NCBI RefSeq assembly: GCF_000425505.1 | Contig: NZ_AUDO01000016.1 | Coordinates: forward strand, 28,033-92,032 | DNA from: Flavobacterium frigidarium DSM 17623 | GTDB lineage: Bacteria > Bacteroidota > Bacteroidia > Flavobacteriales > Flavobacteriaceae | DNA: 64,000 bases | Direction: 5' to 3' | Shown here: positions 45,641 through 56,022 of the stretch, in pieces | Numbering within the stretch: the stretch's first letter is position 1 | Layout: each line of letters starts with the position of its first letter | Translations under genes and position numbers: made by a program | Notes under the pieces: generated by a model | The model's database searches: none | What the model was told of the DNA's origin: nothing | The model's input: the letters and a program-made list of their open reading frames with translations, nothing else

Positions 45641-47266
45641 ATGAAACGCTGTATATTATTTTTTGGGTTACTACTAGTAACATCATGTTTAAAAAAGAAT
45701 AAAACGACTGTAGATTTAATCATTACTGATGCAACGATTTATCAAGTAGATGAAAATTTTGATAAAGCTTCTGCCATTGCAATTACTGATGGGAAGATAA
45801 TTGCCATAGGTTCTAACAGTTCAATTACTGATAATTATAAATCAGAAAAAACAGTGCACGCACAGGGTAAATTTATCTATCCTGGACTGATTGATGCACA
45901 TTGCCACTATTATGAATACGGACTTACCTTGCAGCAGGTTGATCTTAGAGGTACCACGAGTATGGAAGATGTGGTAAAAAGAATTCAGAAATTTCAAAAG
46001 GAAAAGAAAACTAATTTTATAGTAGGAAATGGTTGGGACCAAAATGACTGGAAGATAAAAGAATATCCAAGTAAAGAAATTCTTGATAAATATTTTCCTG
46101 ATACTCCTGTCGTACTGCATCGAATAGATGGTCATGCTATCATTGTAAATAGTAAGGTACTAAACATGGCAGGAATAACGAAGGACACGCCAGTTTCAGG
46201 TGGTCAAATCGAAATCAAAGATGGACAGCCTACAGGGATTTTAGTGGATAATCCAATGAATTTGGTTTTTGATATCATTCCAAAGCCATCTAGAAAAACG
46301 CAAATTGCTGCTTTGCTAGATGCTGAAAAAATCATGTTTGATTATGGTCTTACCACTGTAAATGATGCTGGCTTAGATCCAAGTATTATTCAGCTAATGG
46401 ATAGTCTTCAAAAGACCAAAGCATTGCGATTGAATATTTATGCAATGGTTTCTGCAAGTCAAAAGAATATTGATCTTTACCTCAAAAAGGGAATTTATAA
46501 ATCGGATAATTTAAATGTTCGTTCTTTTAAACTGTATGGTGATGGAGCTTTAGGTTCGCGTGGTGCATGTTTGCATAAAGAATATTCAGATATGCCACAG
46601 CAATTTGGAGCTTTGCTTTCGACACCAGAAAAATTGAGATCCATAGCACAGCAAATTGCAAATTCTAATTTTCAATTAAATTCTCATGCTATTGGGGATT
46701 CTGCTAATACTGTTTTGTTAAAAATCTACAAAGAAGTCCTAACTGGTAAAAAAGATCGTAGATGGAAAATCGAGCACGCTCAAATCATGAGAGAGCAGGA
46801 TTTTGATTACTTCAAGTCGGGAATCATACCTTCTGTTCAACCTACACACGTAACATCTGATATGTACTGGGCAGGAAAAAGAATAGGGAAGGAGCGTTTA
46901 AAAAACGCCTATGCTTATAAAAAACTACTTGATAAAGCGGGGACTATTGCGTTAGGAACTGATTTTCCGGTAGAACAAGTAAACCCAATGTTGACTTTTC
47001 ATGCAGCAGTAGCTCGTAAGGACGGCAATGGTTACCCAAATGGAGGTTTTCAGAAAGAGAATGCATTGAGCAGAGAGGAAACTTTACGCGGAATGACAAT
47101 TTGGGCAGCATACTCTAATTTCGAAGAAAAGGAAAAAGGAAGTTTGGAAGTAGGTAAAAGAGCTGACTTTGTAATTTTTGATAAAGATATCATGAAAGTT
47201 AGAGAGAGTGATTTGTTAGATATCAAACCAGTGAGTACATATATCAAAGGTGCTAAAGTGAAGTAA
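45641..47266 (+). CDS. Amidohydrolase family 3 lipoprotein (YtcJ-like)
   Basis: 541 residues with a lipoprotein signal (MKRCILFFGLLLVTSC, lipid Cys16), so it is outside the cytoplasm. The metal-binding start IYPGLIDAHCHYYEYG, the central NSHAIGDSANT, the IEHAQIM motif and the late ALGTDFPVEQVNPM block are those of amidohydrolase family 3. The substrate is unknown; relatives hydrolyse N-substituted amides or esters. It sits between two asparagine synthetase genes, each separated by its own terminator or spacer, so joint transcription is unlikely. Confidence 0.9.
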   Translation: MKRCILFFGLLLVTSCLKKNKTTVDLIITDATIYQVDENFDKASAIAITDGKIIAIGSNSSITDNYKSEKTVHAQGKFIYPGLIDAHCHYYEYGLTLQQVDLRGTTSMEDVVKRIQKFQKEKKTNFIVGNGWDQNDWKIKEYPSKEILDKYFPDTPVVLHRIDGHAIIVNSKVLNMAGITKDTPVSGGQIEIKDGQPTGILVDNPMNLVFDIIPKPSRKTQIAALLDAEKIMFDYGLTTVNDAGLDPSIIQLMDSLQKTKALRLNIYAMVSASQKNIDLYLKKGIYKSDNLNVRSFKLYGDGALGSRGACLHKEYSDMPQQFGALLSTPEKLRSIAQQIANSNFQLNSHAIGDSANTVLLKIYKEVLTGKKDRRWKIEHAQIMREQDFDYFKSGIIPSVQPTHVTSDMYWAGKRIGKERLKNAYAYKKLLDKAGTIALGTDFPVEQVNPMLTFHAAVARKDGNGYPNGGFQKENALSREETLRGMTIWAAYSNFEEKEKGSLEVGKRADFVIFDKDIMKVRESDLLDIKPVSTYIKGAKVK

Positions 47267-47321
47267 TAGTAACAATCAATATAGTATTAGTAAGTTTAAA
47301 ATTGTAGTTTAAAATAGAGAG

Positions 47322-47356
47322 TCTAGTTTCAAATTAAAACGTGAAACTAGATTTTT
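47322..47356 (+). terminator. Terminator of the amidohydrolase gene
   Basis: A perfect 10-bp stem TCTAGTTTCA/TGAAACTAGA with a 10-nt loop and five T residues. Confidence 0.85.
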
Positions 47357-47457
47357 ACTTTAATATATAATAAGATGTGTCGTTTTTATTTTAACAATGT
47401 GTGTGATATCGCATATTTGTTTAATTGTAGGGATAGGATTAAGATAAAAGTAAAATT

Positions 47458-49074
47458 ATGTGCGGGATATTAGCAATTATAGGAAAAGGAAAAGAAGAAC
47501 AGTTAGTTAGGGAGCTATCAACAAGGATGGCACATCGTGGTCCAGATGAAAACGATTTACATATTACAGACAAAGGACATTTTTTAAGTCATGAGCGACT
47601 TTCGATTATAGATTTGCACTCAGGAAAGCAACCTATCAAGGGAAGTAAGTCAGCATATATGGTTCATAATGGCGAAATCTACAATCATGAGGTATTGCGC
47701 AAAGGCTTATTAAAGGAACATACTTTTAAAACCAAATCAGATTCTGAAGTAATCGTGCATTTGTATGAGGAGTTTGGTTATGATTTTTGCAATAAATTGG
47801 ATGGTGATTTTGCCTTTGTAGTAATCGATGGCGATGATTACATGGCGGCGAGAGATCCGCTAGGAGTCAAACCCTTGTATTATGGATTAGATGAAAGAGG
47901 TAGGATTTATTTTGCGTCAGAGATGAAGGCAATTGCAGACCAATGCAAGACTTTCTCTACCTTTCCTCCAGGACATTATTATACGGCTAAAACGGGATTT
48001 GTAAAATATTACAGACCAGAATATGAGTATTATGCAAAAGCAGATCAACAATTAGATTACGAATTAATTAGAGCTGCTCTGACAGATGCGACAAGAAAAA
48101 GATTAATGTCTGATGTTCCTATCGGAGTGTTGCTTTCAGGAGGTTTAGATTCTTCTTTGACTTCGTCGATTGCTTCTCGTTTATTAAAAGAGCATGGCAA
48201 AAAATTGCATTCTTTTTCTATAGGTTTAGATGCTAATGCTCCAGATGTCGTTGCTGCAAGACAGGTGGCTACATTCCTAGGAGCAGAACATCATGAAGTG
48301 TTTTTTACGGTTCAAGAGGGTATTGCTATATTAGAAAAATTGATTTGGCAAATAGAAACTTACGATGTGACTTCAGTGAGAGCAAGTGTGCCTATGTATT
48401 TTTTATCGAGAGCGATTACAGACCTTGGTGTCAAAGTAGTGCTGTCAGGGGAAGGTGCAGATGAAATATTTGGAGGGTATTTATATTTTAGAAATGCTCC
48501 AACAGCTGAAGAATTTCAGAAAGAAACCATAGAGCGAGTTCAAAAACTTTTTACAGCTGATTTACTACGTGCAGACAAGTCAACAATGTCTCATGGTTTA
48601 GAGGCAAGAGTTCCATTTTTAGATCAAGAATTTTTAAATGTGGCTGTTCGAATAAAACCTGAAGAAAAGCAACCTAAAAATCATGAAGGGAAAGAAAAGT
48701 ATATTTTGAGAAAAGCATTTGATACACCTGAAGATCCTTATTTACCAGACGAGATTTTGTGGAGACAAAAAGAACAATTTTCAGATGGCGTGGGATACAA
48801 TTGGATTGATGAACTAATTTCTTACTGCGCAACTCAAGTTACCGATGAGCAACTAGAGGGTGCAGGAACTGAGTTCCCCTATAATTCACCAACTACAAAG
48901 GAGGCGTATTTATATCGTTCGATCTTTCAAAAATTTTATCCGCAGTTGAGTGCTGCTCAAACAGTGAGAAAATGGATTCCGAAATGGCAAGACAATTTAG
49001 ATCCAAGTGGAAGAGCAAACGATGCACATTTAAAAGCCGACACAGCAATCTCTAGAGCGAAGGCAGCGGTATAA
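47458..49074 (+). CDS. asnB: Asparagine synthetase B, glutamine-hydrolysing (paralogue 2)
   Basis: 538 residues, with the same layout as the copy 2 kb upstream. The catalytic Cys2 is in MCGILAIIGK, with MAHRGPDEND and NGEIYNHEVL. The synthetase has SGGLDSS and VLSGEGADEIFGGYLYF, and shares RQKEQFSDGVGYNWID with copy 1. The two differ over much of their length, so this is an old duplication or a separately acquired copy rather than a recent one. Both seem intact. A strong terminator follows at 49,095-49,134. Confidence 0.95.
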   Translation: MCGILAIIGKGKEEQLVRELSTRMAHRGPDENDLHITDKGHFLSHERLSIIDLHSGKQPIKGSKSAYMVHNGEIYNHEVLRKGLLKEHTFKTKSDSEVIVHLYEEFGYDFCNKLDGDFAFVVIDGDDYMAARDPLGVKPLYYGLDERGRIYFASEMKAIADQCKTFSTFPPGHYYTAKTGFVKYYRPEYEYYAKADQQLDYELIRAALTDATRKRLMSDVPIGVLLSGGLDSSLTSSIASRLLKEHGKKLHSFSIGLDANAPDVVAARQVATFLGAEHHEVFFTVQEGIAILEKLIWQIETYDVTSVRASVPMYFLSRAITDLGVKVVLSGEGADEIFGGYLYFRNAPTAEEFQKETIERVQKLFTADLLRADKSTMSHGLEARVPFLDQEFLNVAVRIKPEEKQPKNHEGKEKYILRKAFDTPEDPYLPDEILWRQKEQFSDGVGYNWIDELISYCATQVTDEQLEGAGTEFPYNSPTTKEAYLYRSIFQKFYPQLSAAQTVRKWIPKWQDNLDPSGRANDAHLKADTAISRAKAAV

Positions 49075-49094
49075 CCAAATTACTATTATAATTT

Positions 49095-49134
49095 AAAAGC
49101 AAGATACTAACCTAGTTGTAAGTATCTTGCTTTT
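49095..49134 (+). terminator. Terminator of asnB paralogue 2
   Basis: A perfect 14-bp stem AAAAGCAAGATACT/AGTATCTTGCTTTT with a 12-nt loop. Confidence 0.9.
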
Positions 49135-49330
49135 CTAGTTTAGTGTAAAAACTATATAGTAAAATTACTGTGGATATATTTATTGTAAGTATTATTTTCC
49201 TCTAGTAAACGACTATCTTATGTGTATCTTTAAACTATTCGATAAAAATACTTTTATGCTTTATTTAGCAATTGCTTAAATGCCCACTTTTTCTTTTTTA
49301 GCTAACTTTACAAGTATAAAATAACAATAA

Positions 49331-50110
49331 ATGCAAACCGTTACATACGAAGGGATAAAGAAAAATGCTGATACTAAAGAGGTCATAAATGATCACCTTG
49401 TAGTTGAGGCACCACTCGAAATTAGCATTAATGAAACGCCATTTACTGTGGTTATGCGTACACCGGGAAATGATTTTGATCTGATCAGGGGATTACTTTA
49501 TGTGGAGGATATTTACCGAAGTTTAAATAATCTTGAGATGGAAGTGATTTCTAACACTGAGAATGCGTTTACTAAGGTAGAAGTTACTATTCCGGAAGAT
49601 TTAATAGGAGTGGGTTATCTAAATAAAAGATCGTTACTTTCAGTTTCATCATGTGGCATTTGCGGAAAACAACAGTTAGAAGACTTTGATAGTCCTAAAA
49701 CCAAATTAGAGAAACAACAATCCATCAACTTGAATAAGCTTCCAGAACTTTTTATTGAGATGCGGGAAAACCAAAAGACATTTAGTTTAACTGGAGGATC
49801 GCATGCTGCTGCAATATTCAATACAAACTACGACATGTTGACTATTAGGGAAGATATTGGTAGACATAATGCTGTAGATAAGTGTGTAGGCGATTTAATT
49901 CAGAATCAAAAAATAAAAGATGCTGCTTTTTTACTTGTAAGCGGCAGGGTGTCTTATGAAATTATAACTAAAGCTTTTTTTGCTAAAATAGGAACTATCG
50001 TTGCTGTGTCTGCATGTTCGTCATTGGCGGTAGATTATGCAAAGGAATTCGGTATTTGTTTGATAGGATTCTCTAGAGACAGCAAAGCCACAATTTATTC
50101 AAATCCATAA
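49331..50110 (+). CDS. fdhD: Formate dehydrogenase accessory sulfurtransferase FdhD
   Basis: 259 residues. FdhD passes sulfur from a cysteine desulfurase to the bis-MGD molybdenum cofactor of formate dehydrogenase-type enzymes. The functional cysteine pair is in SVSSCGICGKQQ (CGIC), and the conserved TGGSHAAAIF and REDIGRHNAVDKCVGDLI blocks are present. It is followed by a YdeP-type molybdoenzyme gene after 45 bp, an obvious client, so the two form an operon. Confidence 0.95.
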   Translation: MQTVTYEGIKKNADTKEVINDHLVVEAPLEISINETPFTVVMRTPGNDFDLIRGLLYVEDIYRSLNNLEMEVISNTENAFTKVEVTIPEDLIGVGYLNKRSLLSVSSCGICGKQQLEDFDSPKTKLEKQQSINLNKLPELFIEMRENQKTFSLTGGSHAAAIFNTNYDMLTIREDIGRHNAVDKCVGDLIQNQKIKDAAFLLVSGRVSYEIITKAFFAKIGTIVAVSACSSLAVDYAKEFGICLIGFSRDSKATIYSNP

Positions 50111-50155
50111 TAGTAAAAGAGGTACACTTTTTTTACTTTAAAATATAACGATATT

Positions 50156-52450
50156 ATGATAAAGAAAACAATAGCGCAACCACCAGAAAAATTCACGGGT
50201 ATAGAGGAAACTCAAATACCGCATTCGGCTGTGGGTTTCAAAGCAATTAAATCTGCGTTGATACATATTGCTGATGAGGTTGGAATTGTAAAAGGAGTAG
50301 GGCTTTTAGCCAAATTGAATCAAAAAGATGGATTTGATTGCCCTGGATGTGCGTGGCCAGATCCTGATGAAAAACGATCTTTTCTAGCAGAATACTGCGA
50401 GAATGGAGCAAAAGCAGTTGCGGAAGAAGCGACCAAAATGCGAGTTTCTCCTATGTTTTTTGCACTAAATAATGTGGCTGATTTAGGAACGCTTTCTGAT
50501 TACGAATTAGGTAAAAAGGGGCGTATTACCAATCCAATGTATTTAAAGGAAGGTGCTACTCATTATGAAGAGATTAGCTGGGATAATGCCTTTAATCTAA
50601 TAGGTAAAACATTGAATGGATTAGACTCTCCTGACGAAGCTGTTTTTTATACTTCAGGACGTACCAGTAATGAAGCCGCTTATTTATACCAATTGTTTGC
50701 TCGTCAATACGGGACAAATAATTTGCCAGATTGCTCTAATATGTGCCATGAATCAAGTGGGTCTGCTTTATCAGAAACAGTGGGGATAGGTAAGGGATCT
50801 GTAATATTAGACGATTTTAAACATGCTGATTTGGTAATTGTTATGGGCCAAAATCCGGGAACAAACCATCCTAGAATGTTAACAGCTTTAGGAGAGACTA
50901 AAGCGAATGGAGGGAAGATTATAAGTGTAAATCCACTGCCAGAAGTTGGTTTAAAGAATTTTATCGAACCTCAAAATCCATTGAAATGGTTGGGTAACGG
51001 AACTGACTTGTCTGATCTTTTTCTACAAGTAAAAATCAATGGTGATGTAGCTTTATTAAAAGCGATATTGTTATTATTACTTCAGAAAGAGCAAGCAAAC
51101 CCGGGAAAAGTTTTCGATCATAAATTTATAGTAGAACAAACCTCAGGATATGAAACACTTATCGCTGATTTGCGAACATATAATTTATATGAATTAGTAG
51201 CGCAAACAGGATTGCAATTTGATGAAATCAATGAGGCTGCTGAAATGATCGCCAATAATGAAAAAATTATTGTTTGTTGGGCCATGGGTTTAACCCAACA
51301 TAAAAATGGGGTTGACAATATTCGTGAAGTTGTTAATCTACTTTTATTGAAAGGAAGTATTGGTAAAGTTGGTGCGGGTACCTGTCCCGTCCGTGGACAT
51401 TCAAATGTGCAAGGTGACCGTACAATGGGAATTTGGGAGAAGATGCCAGAAGAGTTCTTAGCCGGTTTGGATGCTTATTTCGACTTTAAGTCACCTAGAA
51501 AACATGGTTATGATGTTGTTAAAGCAATAGATGCTATGCATAAAAAAGAAGCGCGCTTCTTTTTAGGAATGGGAGGGAACTTTAACTCGGCAACTCCAGA
51601 TACAGAGTTTACAGCTGAAGCATTAAGAAATTGCGATTTGACTGTTCATATTTCGACAAAAATAAACAGAAGTCATTTAGTACACGGTAAAGAAGCTTTA
51701 ATTTTACCTTGCTTGGGGCGCACAGAAATTGATAAGCAGGCGAGCGGCGAACAATTTGTCACTACTGAGAATTCTATGGGCGTAATCGCACAATCAGTTG
51801 GGCACTTGACTCCACTGTCAGAATATTTGAAAAGTGAAACCGCTATTGTTGCTGGTATTGCCAAGGCTACTTTGAAAAATACAAAAGTAGATTGGGATAC
51901 TTTGGCTGGGAATTATGACTTAATTAGAGACGCTGTTGAAGCAACAATACCTGGTTTTGATAAGTATAATGAGCGTGTTAGAGTTCCTGGTGGATTTTAT
52001 CTACCTAATAATGCTAGAGACAACGATTTTACACCAACACATACAGGAAAAGCTAATTTTACAATAAATGAATTAAGTGATATAGTGCTAGATAAAGGGC
52101 ACTATATGATGATGTCAATACGCACACATGATCAATACAATACAACCATTTACGGTTTAAATGATCGCTACCGCGGGATTTTGAATGAGAGAAGGGTAGT
52201 GTTTATGAACCAACAAGATGTTGATGAAGCGGGATTAAAGAAGAATGATTTGGTTGACTTGATAAGTCATTTTGAAGGACAAGAGCGCCTAGCCGAAAAG
52301 TTTATTGTGATTCCGTACAGCATACCTAGAGGATGTACAGCGACTTATTTTCCGGAGGCAAATGTATTAGTGCCGTTGAAAAGTGTGGCCAGGATTAGCA
52401 ATCAGCCTACTTCAAAAACAGTTGTAATTTCTGTTCGAAAAAGTGCCTAA
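50156..52450 (+). CDS. FdhF/YdeP family molybdopterin oxidoreductase
   Basis: 764 residues. A short N-terminal segment with CPGCAWPDP is characteristic of the YdeP branch; these proteins resemble formate dehydrogenase alpha subunits. Later come the bis-MGD-binding blocks VIVMGQNPGTNHPRMLTALG and GTCPVRGHSNVQGDRTMG. Cys and His in NMCHESSGSAL lie near the place of the catalytic residue. E. coli YdeP is linked to acid resistance, and its reaction is not settled. No electron-transfer partner subunit is encoded beside it. It is co-transcribed with fdhD. Confidence 0.92.
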   Translation: MIKKTIAQPPEKFTGIEETQIPHSAVGFKAIKSALIHIADEVGIVKGVGLLAKLNQKDGFDCPGCAWPDPDEKRSFLAEYCENGAKAVAEEATKMRVSPMFFALNNVADLGTLSDYELGKKGRITNPMYLKEGATHYEEISWDNAFNLIGKTLNGLDSPDEAVFYTSGRTSNEAAYLYQLFARQYGTNNLPDCSNMCHESSGSALSETVGIGKGSVILDDFKHADLVIVMGQNPGTNHPRMLTALGETKANGGKIISVNPLPEVGLKNFIEPQNPLKWLGNGTDLSDLFLQVKINGDVALLKAILLLLLQKEQANPGKVFDHKFIVEQTSGYETLIADLRTYNLYELVAQTGLQFDEINEAAEMIANNEKIIVCWAMGLTQHKNGVDNIREVVNLLLLKGSIGKVGAGTCPVRGHSNVQGDRTMGIWEKMPEEFLAGLDAYFDFKSPRKHGYDVVKAIDAMHKKEARFFLGMGGNFNSATPDTEFTAEALRNCDLTVHISTKINRSHLVHGKEALILPCLGRTEIDKQASGEQFVTTENSMGVIAQSVGHLTPLSEYLKSETAIVAGIAKATLKNTKVDWDTLAGNYDLIRDAVEATIPGFDKYNERVRVPGGFYLPNNARDNDFTPTHTGKANFTINELSDIVLDKGHYMMMSIRTHDQYNTTIYGLNDRYRGILNERRVVFMNQQDVDEAGLKKNDLVDLISHFEGQERLAEKFIVIPYSIPRGCTATYFPEANVLVPLKSVARISNQPTSKTVVISVRKSA

Positions 52451-52486
52451 GTACATGTTTAAAAGTAGATTGAAAATTTTCATAGC

Positions 52487-52527
52487 AAACGCTATTTTTA
52501 CAAATTGTAGAAATAGCGTTTTCTTTT
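52487..52527 (+). terminator. Terminator of the fdhD-ydeP operon
   Basis: A stem AAACGCTATTT/AAATAGCGTTT with a 13-nt loop and a T-rich tail. Confidence 0.85.
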
Positions 52528-52723
52528 TTAGGGCTATTTATTTTTTAAATAGAGAGGTGCAAATGCGTTACTTTTTAACTGAATAAATTTAATTTTTCGA
52601 ATAAAAAAATAGTTGAGAACTGTTAAGTTGTGATGAAGTTTTTGTTTAAGAAGTTTAAGCTACTTAAATAATTAGAAAAAATATGTGTCGATATAGTTAT
52701 TTTCTCAGTTTTTTATCAGTTAT
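52528..52723. other. AT-rich spacer before gyrB
   Basis: About 200 bp of AT-rich sequence with no gene. With the DnaA-box-like pair and promoter box just downstream it makes up the regulatory region of gyrB. Confidence 0.5.
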
Positions 52724-52743
52724 TGTGGGTAATATGTTGATAA
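52724..52743 (-). promoter_or_regulatory. Tandem DnaA-box-like 9-mers upstream of gyrB
   Basis: On the minus strand are TTATCAACA (52,735-52,743) and TTACCCACA (52,724-52,732). Each differs by one base from the consensus TTATCCACA, they have the same orientation, and they are 11 bp apart start to start. Their position 90-110 bp before gyrB suggests DnaA control of gyrase, but function is not shown. Confidence 0.35.
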
Positions 52744-52792
52744 CTTAACCGCTTAAATAGGGAATTTAACGGTACAATAGTTTACATTTTTA

Positions 52793-52800
52793 TATATTTG
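52793..52800 (+). promoter_or_regulatory. Candidate -7 element of gyrB
   Basis: TATATTTG, a full TAnnTTTG match 35 bp before the gyrB ATG. A TTG at the standard distance is missing. Confidence 0.5.
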
Positions 52801-52808
52801 CGTGTTAG

Positions 52809-54779
<1,971 letters not shown>

Positions 54780-54859
54780 AAATTAATTGTAGTCTAGATT
54801 AATTGTTTTTTTAATTTGGAACTAACCAATAAATAAAATAACCACATAAACTCAAAAAT

Positions 54860-55795
54860 ATGAAAGTTACTATTGTAGGAGCAGGAAATGTTGGAGCCAC
54901 TTGCGCAGATGTTATATCGTACCGAGGTATTGCTAGTGAAGTAGTTTTATTAGATATAAAAGAAGGTTTTGCTGAAGGAAAAGCACTTGATATAATGCAG
55001 TGTGCTACAAATACGGGATTTAATACAAAGGTTTCAGGAGTTACTAATGATTATTCTAAAACTGCTAATAGTGATGTTGTAGTAATTACATCAGGAATTC
55101 CCAGAAAACCTGGTATGACTAGAGAAGAGTTAATCGGGATTAATGCCGGGATTGTAAAATCTGTTGCAGAGAGCGTTTTACAACATTCGCCAGAAGCTAT
55201 CATAGTTGTTGTTTCAAATCCTATGGATACGATGACTTACTTAGCGTTAAAAGCAACTGGTTTACCTAAAAACAGAATTATTGGTATGGGTGGAGCTTTA
55301 GATAGCTCTCGCTTTAGAACATATTTATCAATGGCTTTAGATAAACCCGCTAATGATATTGCTGCGATGGTAATAGGAGGGCATGGTGATACAACGATGA
55401 TTCCATTAACGAGATTAGCTTCTTATAATGGTATTCCAGTTTCACAGTTTTTATCGCAAGAGGCTTTAGAAAAAGTTGCAGCAAATACTATGGTAGGTGG
55501 AGCGACTTTAACAGGTTTATTAGGTACATCTGCATGGTATGCACCTGGAGCTTCAGTTGCATTTTTAGTAGATAGTATTTTAAACGATCAAAAGAAGATG
55601 ATTGCTTGCTCTGTAATGGTAGAAGGGGAATATGGTCAAAACGATATATGTATTGGCGTTCCTTGTATTATTGGTAAAAACGGTGTAGAGGAAATCGTTG
55701 AAATTGAGTTAAACGAGTCTGAAAAAGGATTGTTTGCTAAGAGTGCAGATGCTGTTAGGAATATGAATGACGCTTTAAAATCGATTTTAGCTTAG
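54860..55795 (+). CDS. mdh: Malate dehydrogenase
   Basis: 311 residues of the LDH-like malate dehydrogenase type. The NAD-binding motif is TIVGAGNVGATCAD, the substrate-binding arginine loop is SGIPRKPGMTREELI (Arg86 and Arg92), VVSNPMDTMTYLALK carries the next Arg/Asn set, and the active-site histidine is in IGGHGDTTMIP. It interconverts malate and oxaloacetate in the TCA cycle. A strong terminator lies after it. Confidence 0.96.
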   Translation: MKVTIVGAGNVGATCADVISYRGIASEVVLLDIKEGFAEGKALDIMQCATNTGFNTKVSGVTNDYSKTANSDVVVITSGIPRKPGMTREELIGINAGIVKSVAESVLQHSPEAIIVVVSNPMDTMTYLALKATGLPKNRIIGMGGALDSSRFRTYLSMALDKPANDIAAMVIGGHGDTTMIPLTRLASYNGIPVSQFLSQEALEKVAANTMVGGATLTGLLGTSAWYAPGASVAFLVDSILNDQKKMIACSVMVEGEYGQNDICIGVPCIIGKNGVEEIVEIELNESEKGLFAKSADAVRNMNDALKSILA

Positions 55796-55816
55796 TATAA
55801 GTGTTATTGAACAAAG

Positions 55817-55844
55817 AAGACTGCACAATTGCAGTCTTTTTTTT
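55817..55844 (+). terminator. Terminator of mdh
   Basis: A stem AAGACTGCA/TGCAGTCTT with loop CAAT and a run of eight T residues. Confidence 0.95.
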
Positions 55845-55864
55845 GAGATTAATTAATAAATAAA

Positions 55865-55895
55865 TTGGTTAATCTTAACCTTAATTATATATTTG
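55865..55895 (+). promoter_or_regulatory. Promoter of secDF
   Basis: TTG (55,865-55,867), 20 bp, then TATATTTG (55,888-55,895), a full match to the Bacteroidota consensus. Transcription should start near 55,902, leaving a leader of about 120 nt. Confidence 0.8.
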
Positions 55896-56022
55896 CTCGG
55901 TTTATAAAAAATAGGGGATTAATTTCAGCTGTTTTTATTGAGGAATTTTACGATTACAACTTATTTTCTAGTGAGTTAAAAACAACAATAAATAAATATA
56001 AAATAATTAATTTTTAGTAATA

